Source of the DNA: CF-113 sp035308345
GTDB taxonomy: Bacteria > Chloroflexota > Ktedonobacteria > Ktedonobacterales > Ktedonobacteraceae
Direction: 5' to 3'
Assembly (NCBI GenBank): GCA_035308345.1
Contig: DATGGW010000316.1
Location: 1-8,292 of the forward strand
DNA length: 8,292 nucleotides
This document shows positions 1-5,224 of the stretch, piece by piece (within the stretch, counting starts at the first letter, position 1; each line of letters opens with the position of its first letter). The notes beneath the pieces were generated by a model. The model saw only the letters and a list, made by a program, of their open reading frames with translations. It searched no databases and was not told the DNA's origin. Both the position numbers and the translations under genes were made by a program.

Positions 1-350
1 CGCGCGCGGCCCGCCGCCGGGTCAAGTTTCCCCTCCATCGCTTCGGAGGTCAGATCGCGTCCATACTGATCAAGTGTTGGAGTCTTACTATGTTTAGCCT
101 GCCGCTCGGCTGTCGCAGTATTACGTGCGCCAGTAGTAAAAGCCGAGGCAGGATTGTTTCTATTTCCCATGAAGCCAAAGGGGAAGCCTCCAGATTCACC
201 AATATCGCCAGCGCCGCCCATCTGGCCCATCGCCGCGCCCATCAACTCCTCAGCGCATGTCTGACACAGGTAATGCGGCTCATGCCGGCCATTGACAATC
301 TGGTCTATTCGCACGTTGGCAGGGTTCTTCTCACAACGTTCACATTTCAT
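1..350 (-). CDS. Clp/Hsp100 AAA+ ATPase with N-terminal zinc finger (ClpE/ClpC-like), 5' part only
   Basis: Reading leftward from ATG at 350-348, an open frame of 116 codons runs off the window edge. The protein starts MKCERCEKNP and has a four-cysteine zinc finger, C3-x2-C6 and C29-x2-C32, like the N-terminus of ClpE and McsA. A Gly/Met-rich linker follows (about 37-75), then KTPTLDQYGRDLT (89-101) and EGKLDP (106-111). That is the conserved lead-in to the first AAA+ module of ClpC/ClpE/ClpB, just before Walker A, which lies outside the window. The double Clp_N repeat of ClpC is absent; the zinc finger takes its place, as in ClpE. Family role: ATP-driven unfolding of damaged proteins, usually for ClpP in the cytoplasm. 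GAGGAG lies 9-11 bases upstream of the ATG and supports this start. The promoter and operator-like repeats upstream suggest heat-shock control. The exact subfamily (ClpE or ClpC) cannot be fixed from the N-terminus. Confidence 0.88.
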   Translation of the reverse strand, partial: MKCERCEKNPANVRIDQIVNGRHEPHYLCQTCAEELMGAAMGQMGGAGDIGESGGFPFGFMGNRNNPASAFTTGARNTATAERQAKHSKTPTLDQYGRDLTSEAMEGKLDPAAGRA

Positions 351-476
351 GAATTTGTATGCTCCTCATTTTTAGGAAGTACGATGGTATGCTTTACTCT
401 TACATTGATACGGACGACTTCTTACAATAGATACGTCGCCTGCAAACCGTATCGCGTTGCGAGGGAAAGCTTCCAA
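351..476 (-). other. 5' leader of the clp gene
   Basis: This stretch lies between the predicted start point near 526 and the clp start codon, giving a leader of roughly 175 nt. Apart from the ribosome site GAGGAG near 360-366 I see no ORF with a convincing start and no strong hairpin. The long leader could hold post-transcriptional control, but the sequence does not show it directly. Confidence 0.4.
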
Positions 477-504
477 ATCGTGACTGCTTAATCGTGACTG
501 CTTA
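477..504. repeat. Perfect tandem duplication of a 14-bp unit carrying operator half-sites
   Basis: ATCGTGACTGCTTA occurs twice back to back (477-490 and 491-504) without a mismatch. Each copy carries GACTGCTTA, close to the right half-site (GACTGCTAA) implied by the neighbouring CIRCE-like elements. The second copy also forms a short palindrome with the next half-site: GACTGCT (496-502), a 4-nt gap, then AGCAGTC (507-513). The repeat lies just downstream of the predicted clp start point. It could add binding sites or simply be a slippage product of an operator. Confidence 0.7.
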
Positions 505-531
505 TTAGCAGTCCCATCGCTTGACTGCCAA
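505..531. promoter_or_regulatory. CIRCE-like operator 1 (HrcA-type inverted repeat)
   Basis: TTAGCAGTC (505-513) and GACTGCCAA (523-531) are separated by exactly 9 bases and form an inverted repeat matching at 8 of 9 positions. CIRCE, the HrcA operator, is TTAGCACTC-N9-GAGTGCTAA; this site agrees at 15 of 18 half-site positions with the same arm length and spacer. It covers the predicted clp transcription start, a position expected for a repressor. Assignment to HrcA is inferred from architecture; a related regulator with a shifted half-site is possible. Confidence 0.65.
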
Positions 532-532
532 C

Positions 533-561
533 AGTATAGCATAGACATGCCTCTCTGTCTA
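533..561 (-). promoter_or_regulatory. Housekeeping-type promoter of the clp gene
   Basis: On the minus strand there is a -35 TAGACA (561-556; five of six to TTGACA), a 17-base spacer and a -10 TATACT (538-533). The -10 is extended by TG one base upstream (TGCTATACT, 541-533). The start point would fall near 526. One CIRCE-like repeat covers that start and the other overlaps the -35 edge, so both operators sit where they could block RNA polymerase. Confidence 0.68.
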
Positions 562-585
562 GCAGTCAAGATACGAGATTGCTAG
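559..585. promoter_or_regulatory. CIRCE-like operator 2
   Basis: CTAGCAGTC (559-567), 9 bases, then GATTGCTAG (577-585): arms match at 8 of 9 positions. Agreement with consensus CIRCE is 14 of 18 half-site positions, with identical arm length and spacer to operator 1. It overlaps the -35 box of the clp promoter and starts 54 bp from operator 1, about five helical turns, so both would lie on the same DNA face. Confidence 0.6.
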
Positions 586-873
586 TCATCTGTAATAACA
601 AGGGAAAGTGATGGGATATTCCAACATATGTGGCAGATTGCAGCGCGCAATGAGCCTGGTCGGGGGAAGCCAACCGTCATAAGCGTACTGTCCAGTATTA
701 TTAGGAACAATAGAATCTCCATGTTAACTCTGCCATAGTGCAACGTTATATTAGCTGAGTGCTTGATTTAGTCAGCGCTTGTTTGCAGTTATTCTCAGCA
801 TTTTTTCAGATGTATACTAACAAAAGAGTGTATATTATTGTTGATTAGTCTATATAAAAGAAAGGGGTCATCC
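586..873. other. AT-rich intergenic region between the divergent clp and small membrane protein genes
   Basis: I find no coding frame with a ribosome site here. It should hold the promoter for the gene at 874. Candidate -10 boxes are TATACT (813-818) and TATATT (830-835), but neither has a good -35 at 16-18 bases. A short dyad GCTGA (754-758) with TCAGC (772-776) and a lone CIRCE-like half GAGTGCTTG (757-765) without a partner are visible. Nothing else stands out. Confidence 0.4.
862..866 (+). promoter_or_regulatory. Ribosome binding site fixing the start at 874
   Basis: AAGGGG-type sequence about 7-8 bases before ATG 874-876. An in-frame TTG at 838 would extend the protein by 12 residues but has no ribosome site at a useful distance, so ATG 874 is preferred. 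Confidence 0.6.
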
Positions 874-1221
874 ATGAATCCAGCATATGCAGGTGGTTAT
901 CTGATCGGTAGTCTCGCTGTTTTCGTTTTCTTCATCTATGTCTGGTGGAGAATTTTCGCCAAAGCTGGTTACAGCGGCGCCAGGAGCCTCTGGCTCATTG
1001 TGCCTATCGCCAATCTAATTGTTATCCTCATGTTCTCCTTTAGCGAGTGGCCGATCCAACGCGAACTGAAACAGTTGCGACAGATGGCCGGAGGAAGGCC
1101 GGGGGGACAGTATCCGCCGCAATATCCCCAGCCTCCACAGTACCAGCAACCTCCGCAGTACCAGTCGCCGTATCAGCAGCCCCCGCAGTACCCACAACCT
1201 CCGCAGTACCCACAGCAATAA
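874..1221 (+). CDS. Small two-helix membrane protein with Pro/Gln/Tyr-rich C-terminal tail
   Basis: Predicted product of 115 aa. Two hydrophobic helices are visible, about residues 9-27 and 39-56, joined by a short loop with AKAGYSG (29-35). A polar segment SEWPIQRELKQLR (57-69) follows, then a low-complexity tail of PPQY/PQPPQY units (80-115). The loop and second helix resemble small bacterial membrane proteins with a KAG-x-SG...P-x-x-N...F-x-x-WP pattern, a family without an assigned function that I know of. Both termini could face the same side; charge balance suggests a cytoplasmic tail, but this is uncertain. Pro/Gln/Tyr-rich tails often act as flexible interaction or condensation-prone regions. 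Start chosen from the ribosome site at 862-866. The gene diverges from clp and seems to be transcribed alone. Confidence 0.72.
   Translation: MNPAYAGGYLIGSLAVFVFFIYVWWRIFAKAGYSGARSLWLIVPIANLIVILMFSFSEWPIQRELKQLRQMAGGRPGGQYPPQYPQPPQYQQPPQYQSPYQQPPQYPQPPQYPQQ
1111..1218 (+). repeat. Degenerate in-frame PPQY-coding repeats
   Basis: Codons for PPQY recur five times in about 108 bases, mostly as CCGCAGTACC or CCACAGTACC with short linkers. They encode residues 80-115 of the small membrane protein. Near-identical units suggest growth by slippage or unequal recombination, and copy number may vary among relatives. Confidence 0.75.
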
Positions 1222-1224
1222 CAG

Positions 1225-1290
1225 TGCTTCATTAAGCAAGAATAACCAGAGATAGAGATCATCTGAGAAGCGCATCTAGCTCTGGTTATT
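1225..1290. terminator. Stem-loops after the small membrane protein gene (weak terminator candidate)
   Basis: Directly after the stop codon is TGCTT-CATT-AAGCA (1225-1238), a 5-bp stem. Next is a perfect 11-bp inverted repeat, AATAACCAGAG (1241-1251) with CTCTGGTTATT (1280-1290), around a 28-nt loop. No T-run follows, so it is not a classic intrinsic terminator. It may be a 3' stabilising or processing structure, or a palindromic remnant. Confidence 0.4.
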
Positions 1291-1329
1291 GCATTGCGCG
1301 CGAGCTTTTCTCCTCTGCGCACTCTTCCA

Positions 1330-1351
1330 CCTTGATATGGTATAGTCAAGG
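1330..1351 (+). promoter_or_regulatory. Candidate promoter and dyad operator of the dehydrogenase-kinase-phosphatase cluster
   Basis: An extended -10, TGGTATAGT (1338-1346), lies about 50 bases before the first gene of the cluster. No good -35 is seen at the right distance, as is common for extended -10 promoters or activator-dependent ones. A 6-bp dyad, CCTTGA (1330-1335) and TCAAGG (1346-1351), brackets the -10 exactly, so a repressor bound there would block the promoter. Confidence 0.42.
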
Positions 1352-1394
1352 AGAAACTGTCCGGCTCTAGCATATCTTAAAGGAGCGCGCATCG

Positions 1395-2603
1395 ATGGAT
1401 TTTGCCTACACCGAGAAAGTCAACCAGCTGCGCAAGCTTGTCAGCGATTTCATGGAACGCCATATTTATCCCAACCAGCAACGCTATCACGAGCAGATCG
1501 CCGCGTCGGGCAATCCACATCATCATGCCGAAATTGTGGATGAATTGAAGCCCATCTCCAGGGCCGAGGGATTGTGGAACCTGTTCCTGCCCGATGGGGA
1601 GCACGGAGCGGGTCTTACCAACCTGGAATATGCGCCGCTGGCCGAAATCATGGGGCGCGTCGGTTGGGCTTCCGAAGTCTTTAATTGCGCCGCGCCCGAT
1701 ACGGGCAACATGGAAATCCTGGCGCAGTTTGGCACTCCAGAACAGAAGCGTCAATGGCTGCAGCCCCTGCTCAACGGCGAGATTCGTTCGGCCTTTGCCA
1801 TGACCGAACCCGATGTCGCCAGTTCCGACGCCACCAACATCCAGCTCACCATACGGCGCGAGGGGGATCAATATGCGCTGAATGGGCGCAAGTGGTGGAT
1901 TTCGGGCGCGATGCGCGAACGCTGCAAGATCTTCATCGTAATGGGCAAGACCGCGCCCGATTCGCCCGACAGGCACCGGCAGCAGAGCATGGTGCTCGTG
2001 CCGAAAGACACGCCTGGCGTCACGGTTGTGCGCAACCTTCCTGTCATGGGCTACGTCGATAACGAAAGTCACTGCGAAGTATTATTCGAGAATGCTCGCG
2101 TTCCCGTGAGCAACCTCTTAGGTGAGGAGGGCGGGGGCTTTGCCATTGCCCAGGCGCGCCTGGGACCGGGACGCATTCACCACTGCATGCGCGCCATTGG
2201 CGGAGCGCAGTACGCCCTCGAATTGATGTGCCAGCGCGCCGCGTCGCGTGTCGCTTTTGGCAAACCACTGGCCGAGCAGGGCATTATTCAAGAGTGGATC
2301 GCGCAGTCCGAACTGGAGATCGAGCAGGCGCGCCTGCTGACGCTCAAAGCCGCCTGGATGATCGATACGCTGGGTAAAAAGGCAGCGCAAAAAGAAATCG
2401 CCATGATTAAAATCATCGCGCCCGAAGTGTTCACTAACGTCGTGAACCGCGCTATCCAGGTTTTTGGAGGCGCGGGTTTGAGCGACGATTTCCCCCTGGC
2501 TTCCATGTGGGCGCACGCTCGCACGCTGCATATCGTCGATGGCCCGGACGAGGTACACAAACGCGCAGTGGCCCGCACGGTGATTCGCCAGTTGATCCAA
2601 TAG
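1395..2603 (+). CDS. Acyl-CoA dehydrogenase family protein, ACAD10/11-type (LvaC-like)
   Basis: Predicted 402-aa soluble flavoprotein, full length for the acyl-CoA dehydrogenase fold. Visible landmarks: FAMTEPDVASSDATN (134-148), the flavin/substrate-contact segment; KWWISGA (166-172); GPGRIHHC (257-264); VAFGKPL (286-292); QVFGGAG (355-361); and VDGPDEVHKR (381-390). The DGPDEVH signature is typical of the ACAD10/11 branch, and Asp382 falls where MCAD-type enzymes have the catalytic Glu. In ACAD11 and Pseudomonas LvaC the fold acts on 4-phosphoacyl-CoA made by a partner kinase, helping convert 4-hydroxyacyl-CoA to 3-hydroxyacyl-CoA. Ordinary alpha,beta-dehydrogenation of a branched or long acyl-CoA is the alternative. 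The kinase gene follows after 15 bases, implying cotranscription and a shared pathway. AAAGGAG at 1379-1385 supports ATG 1395. Confidence 0.92.
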   Translation: MDFAYTEKVNQLRKLVSDFMERHIYPNQQRYHEQIAASGNPHHHAEIVDELKPISRAEGLWNLFLPDGEHGAGLTNLEYAPLAEIMGRVGWASEVFNCAAPDTGNMEILAQFGTPEQKRQWLQPLLNGEIRSAFAMTEPDVASSDATNIQLTIRREGDQYALNGRKWWISGAMRERCKIFIVMGKTAPDSPDRHRQQSMVLVPKDTPGVTVVRNLPVMGYVDNESHCEVLFENARVPVSNLLGEEGGGFAIAQARLGPGRIHHCMRAIGGAQYALELMCQRAASRVAFGKPLAEQGIIQEWIAQSELEIEQARLLTLKAAWMIDTLGKKAAQKEIAMIKIIAPEVFTNVVNRAIQVFGGAGLSDDFPLASMWAHARTLHIVDGPDEVHKRAVARTVIRQLIQ

Positions 2604-2618
2604 AAAGGAAGACCCCGT

Positions 2619-3665
2619 ATGACCACTCTTCCGCCTTTGATCGACGAGCAGCGCTTGCGCGTGTATCTCGCTAAACGCATTCCAGGCGATGATGCTGGTA
2701 CACCGCTGCGCATCGAGCGCGTGCGCGGCGGACACTCCAATGAAACATTTTTCGTCGGGCGCGGCGAGCAAGAATGGGTGTTGCGCCGCCCACCGCGCGG
2801 TCCATTGCTGCCCACCGCGCACGATGTGCTGCGCGAATATCGCGTGCTCAAAGCCTTAAACACTACCAATGTTCCCACGCCGCGTGTTATGCTGGCCTGC
2901 GACGACGTGAGCATCACCGGCGCGCCTTTCTATCTCATGGAGCGCATGTTCGGACTGGTGATCCGCAATGAGCTGCCCCCTTACGCAAGCCATCTCGCAG
3001 GAAGAGCAGCGATCAGCAAAGCCTTGATCGACGCCCTGGCGGAACTGCATGCTGTAGACTGGCGCGCCATCGGCCTGGGAGATTTTGGCAAGCCCGAAGG
3101 CTATATTGAACGACAGATTCGCCGCTGGACAGGACAACTGGAAAAATCGCGCCAGCGACCACTGCCCGACCTGGATACCGTAACCGCGTGGCTGATCGAG
3201 CACATGCCGCTTTCGGGTCCGGCTACCATCGTGCATGGTGACTACCGCCTGGACAACAGCATGTTTGCCAGCGACCGGCCAGAGGTGATCGCCCTCTTTG
3301 ACTGGGAGATGGCCACCATTGGTGACCCCCTGGCAGATCTCGGCTATTTGCTGTCTAACTGGCGCGAACCAGGCGACCCTCAACCGGAGTTCACTCTGGA
3401 AACGCGGCGCATCACGGAAAACCCTGGTTTCTTTTCGCGCGCGGAAATAGCAGATTACTACGCCGAGCGCACCGGGCGTTCGATCAGTGATATGGCCTTT
3501 TACGAGGCGCTGGCTATCTGGAAACTGGCAATCTTACTGGAAGGTAGTTACCAGCGCCACCGTTCCGGCACAACAGATGACCCATTCTTTGAGCAATTAG
3601 AGGCAGGAGTACCCGGGCTGGCGCGCCGCGCCCTTGAAATTTGCCGCTCTGCCAAAATTTCGTAG
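2619..3665 (+). CDS. APH-fold kinase of the ACAD10/11 N-terminal type (LvaA-like phosphotransferase)
   Basis: Predicted 348 aa, the usual length of the ACAD10/11 kinase domain. Visible motifs: GGHSNETF (37-44), the nucleotide-binding loop; WVLRRPP (53-59), the subfamily form of the beta-3 strand; HGDYRLDN (206-213), the catalytic loop with Asp208 and Asn213; and FDWEMATIGDPLADLGYLL (227-245), with metal-binding Asp228. All key residues are present, so it should be active. It is annotated in many genomes as an aminoglycoside phosphotransferase, but the LRRPP and DWEMATIGDP signatures point to the acyl-CoA branch rather than drug resistance. Relatives phosphorylate the 4-hydroxyl of 4-hydroxyacyl-CoA using ATP. 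The gene begins 15 bases after the dehydrogenase with AAAGGAAG in the gap (2604-2611). The substrate is inferred from family and neighbour only. Confidence 0.9.
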   Translation: MTTLPPLIDEQRLRVYLAKRIPGDDAGTPLRIERVRGGHSNETFFVGRGEQEWVLRRPPRGPLLPTAHDVLREYRVLKALNTTNVPTPRVMLACDDVSITGAPFYLMERMFGLVIRNELPPYASHLAGRAAISKALIDALAELHAVDWRAIGLGDFGKPEGYIERQIRRWTGQLEKSRQRPLPDLDTVTAWLIEHMPLSGPATIVHGDYRLDNSMFASDRPEVIALFDWEMATIGDPLADLGYLLSNWREPGDPQPEFTLETRRITENPGFFSRAEIADYYAERTGRSISDMAFYEALAIWKLAILLEGSYQRHRSGTTDDPFFEQLEAGVPGLARRALEICRSAKIS

Positions 3666-3717
3666 GAACGCGATAAATCGAGTCTCTACAAAGCAATAGA
3701 TAGGAACCAGAAAAAAT

Positions 3718-4392
3718 ATGCCAGACCCTTTTTTATTTCAGCGCGAGAACGCGGCTGAACTATTCATCGTACGTCACGCCGACGCCATTCCCGGAGCGGA
3801 TGAAATCATTCCCAGCGGCATTTATGATGATCTTCCGCTCAGCAAGATTGGACGCGAGCAAGCCGAGGCCCTGGCCGAACGTCTGAGCAGGCTGCATTTT
3901 GACGCCATCTACAGCAGCCCGCTGCGGCGCTGCTTGCAAACCGCCGCGCCTCTGGCAAAGCGCCTGGACATGACTCCCACCATCGTCGAGGGCATAAAAG
4001 AAATCAAGCTCGGCAGTATTCGCCCCCTGCCCGATGATAAAAATGATCTGGCCGCGCTCTCTCAGGCATTGGGAGAACGCCAGCACGATATCGTACTGCT
4101 GGCGGGAGGCGCCGGACACTGGGATGTGATTCCCAACAGCGAACCCTCAAAAGCTTTCCGCAGGCGCGTAGTGGAAGCTTTTGATGAGATCGCCAACCGG
4201 CACATAGGACAGCGCGTGCTTGCTTTCGCGCACGGCGGCGTCATTAACGCTTATGCCGCCGAAGTGCTGGGGCTGGAACGGGACTTCTTCTTTCCAGCAG
4301 CCAACACCTCCATCACGGTTGTACGCGTCGCGGGCAAGCAGCGCGTTCTCTATATACTGAACGATGTCGGTCATATCCGAAGGCATTCGTAG
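3718..4392 (+). CDS. Histidine phosphatase superfamily protein (phosphoglycerate-mutase-like)
   Basis: Predicted 224-aa cytoplasmic protein. It has VRHADA (18-23) with the phospho-accepting His20, where the usual RHG is RHA. LSKIGREQAEALAERL (41-56), SSPLRRCLQTA (66-76) with the phosphate-binding arginine, EGIKEIKLG (91-99) with the candidate acid Glu, and AFAHGGVINAY (169-179) with the second His172 complete the fold. Family members remove phosphate from sugars, nucleotides, cofactors or proteins; the substrate is not predictable here. It lies 52 bases after the kinase with no terminator between, so it is probably cotranscribed. It might dephosphorylate products of the kinase-dehydrogenase route, an interesting parallel to ACAD10, which fuses a HAD phosphatase domain to the same two domains. 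The ribosome site is weak (AGGAA, 3702-3706). Its stop lies 5 bases from the stop of the opposing gene. Confidence 0.87.
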   Translation: MPDPFLFQRENAAELFIVRHADAIPGADEIIPSGIYDDLPLSKIGREQAEALAERLSRLHFDAIYSSPLRRCLQTAAPLAKRLDMTPTIVEGIKEIKLGSIRPLPDDKNDLAALSQALGERQHDIVLLAGGAGHWDVIPNSEPSKAFRRRVVEAFDEIANRHIGQRVLAFAHGGVINAYAAEVLGLERDFFFPAANTSITVVRVAGKQRVLYILNDVGHIRRHS

Positions 4393-4397
4393 GGAAA

Positions 4398-5132
4398 CTA
4401 TTGCTGCTGGTTTGAGACGACCCTCTGCCAGAATTCAACGAGCTGGCGGCGAGTCTGCGAACCAGGCCAGGGAGCATAAAGCAGCACCAGCGCTAACCCT
4501 GTCAGCAACCCCAGGCGGAAAAAGAACTTTCTGCTCGCGCGCTTGCGGACAGCGCGTTGCTTGTTGGATTGAAGCGAATCGCCCATACCCTGGATATTTT
4601 TCTGCGCCTTCTTCAAGCTTTTACCCGCGTTTTTAGCCCCTTTTCCTAATACGTCCTGGGCCGAACTTAAGCTGGACTGCAGGGCATCCTGGGTAGCTGA
4701 AAGGCCGGACTGTGCCTTATCCTGTAAGGTGTCCTGCAAGCCCTTCATATTCTTGCTTGCCTTCTTCAGATTCTTATTCAGCTTCTTATTGGCGCTCTTC
4801 ACATTCTTTTGCAATGCTACCTGCGCTACTCCTAACCCTGCTTGAATGACATCCTGGGTTTTGGATAGCCCCGGCTGTACATTACTTTGAAGCTGTCCCA
4901 TTCCCTTTTGCGCTTTCTTCTGCGCGCGTTTGAGCTTCTTTCCAGCCTCTTTCTGCGCGCTATTCAGTGCATCCTGGGTAACATCCAGGCTTGTGAGTAA
5001 CACATCCTGGGTCTTCGCCAGCCCTGATTGCACCCTATCTTGCACAGCCGAGGCAGTGGATCTGACCGCCTGCTTCGTGCTCTCTGCCATATCGTTACCA
5101 TTAAGCTGATCGGTATCAAAAGTTTTCTTCAT
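4398..5132 (-). CDS. Lysine-rich helical-repeat protein with C-terminal membrane anchor
   Basis: Predicted 244 aa. The N-terminus is polar with no signal peptide. Residues about 34-190 hold three repeats beginning VQSGLAKTQD (34), VQPGLSKTQD (85) and AQSGLSATQD (140). Each pairs two TQDxL-type amphipathic stretches with a Lys/Ala segment such as KKLKRAQKKAQK. Composition (Ala, Lys, Gln, Ser, Leu; no Cys in this form) resembles apolipoprotein-, LEA- or phasin-like helices. A basic stretch KQRAVRKRASRK (191-202) precedes a single hydrophobic helix (about 203-219) and a short tail, so it is tail-anchored with the repeats probably in the cytoplasm. I do not recognise the family. Possible roles are membrane or nucleoid organisation, or stress protection. 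The gene converges on the histidine phosphatase and has its own strong ribosome site. Confidence 0.78.
   Translation of the reverse strand: MKKTFDTDQLNGNDMAESTKQAVRSTASAVQDRVQSGLAKTQDVLLTSLDVTQDALNSAQKEAGKKLKRAQKKAQKGMGQLQSNVQPGLSKTQDVIQAGLGVAQVALQKNVKSANKKLNKNLKKASKNMKGLQDTLQDKAQSGLSATQDALQSSLSSAQDVLGKGAKNAGKSLKKAQKNIQGMGDSLQSNKQRAVRKRASRKFFFRLGLLTGLALVLLYAPWPGSQTRRQLVEFWQRVVSNQQQ
4563..5033 (-). repeat. Three coding repeats of 51-55 codons in the tail-anchored protein
   Basis: The units start at residues 34, 85 and 140 and run to about residue 190. All carry a GLxxTQD opening, a second helix about 11 residues later and a Lys/Ala run ending in GLQD, GMGQLQSN or GMGDSLQSN. At DNA level, TCCTGGGT-type strings for TQD recur on the plus strand. 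Divergence between units is high enough to suggest an old duplication under selection for amphipathic helices. Confidence 0.7.
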
Positions 5133-5141
5133 AGTACACTT

Positions 5142-5149
5142 CACCTCCT
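5142..5149 (-). promoter_or_regulatory. AGGAGGTG ribosome site deciding the start at 5132
   Basis: A full-strength Shine-Dalgarno sequence ends inside an in-frame GTG at 5144-5142, so that GTG cannot be the start. ATG at 5132-5130 is 11 bases beyond AGGAGG and is the sensible start. The region 5150-5224 upstream should hold the promoter, but I see only a weak -10 candidate there. Confidence 0.75.
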
Positions 5150-5224
5150 GTTAATAGTATCTCATGCCACTAACATCACGGAATAAACGCTCTTGAGGTT
5201 TCACTTCAGGCAAATCAGATACCA

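Noticed and set aside
90..491. Plus-strand ORF of 133 codons opposite the clp start
   Set aside because: It lies antisense to the zinc-finger Clp gene and its operator region, has no ribosome site and encodes no recognisable protein.
372..569. Minus-strand 65-codon ORF in the clp upstream region
   Set aside because: It runs through the predicted promoter, the start point and the operators, with no ribosome site; the regulatory reading explains the sequence better.
519..570. HspR (HAIR) operator from CTTGACTGC (520-528) and GCAGTCAAG (562-570)
   Set aside because: These form a perfect 9-bp inverted repeat, but the 33-base gap does not fit the 7-base HAIR spacer; the arms are parts of the two CIRCE-like elements.
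1111..1218. Short repeated units as a CRISPR array
   Set aside because: The units are in frame, code for PPQY, and lack the constant repeats and unique spacers of about 30 bases.
1377..2072. Long minus-strand ORF of 231 codons across the acyl-CoA dehydrogenase
   Set aside because: It is a GC-rich shadow of a gene with clear family motifs; no start signal and no recognisable protein.
2118..2917. Two long overlapping minus-strand ORFs (234 and 209 codons) over the dehydrogenase-kinase junction
   Set aside because: They overlap each other and two well-supported genes in other frames, a hallmark of codon-bias shadows.
2619..3665. Aminoglycoside resistance gene
   Set aside because: The APH fold is present, but the subfamily motifs and the adjoining ACAD10/11-type dehydrogenase indicate an acyl-CoA-related kinase.
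4364..4636. Plus-strand ORF of 90 codons at the convergent junction
   Set aside because: It overlaps the end of the phosphatase gene and runs antisense to the membrane anchor region of the repeat protein; no ribosome site.
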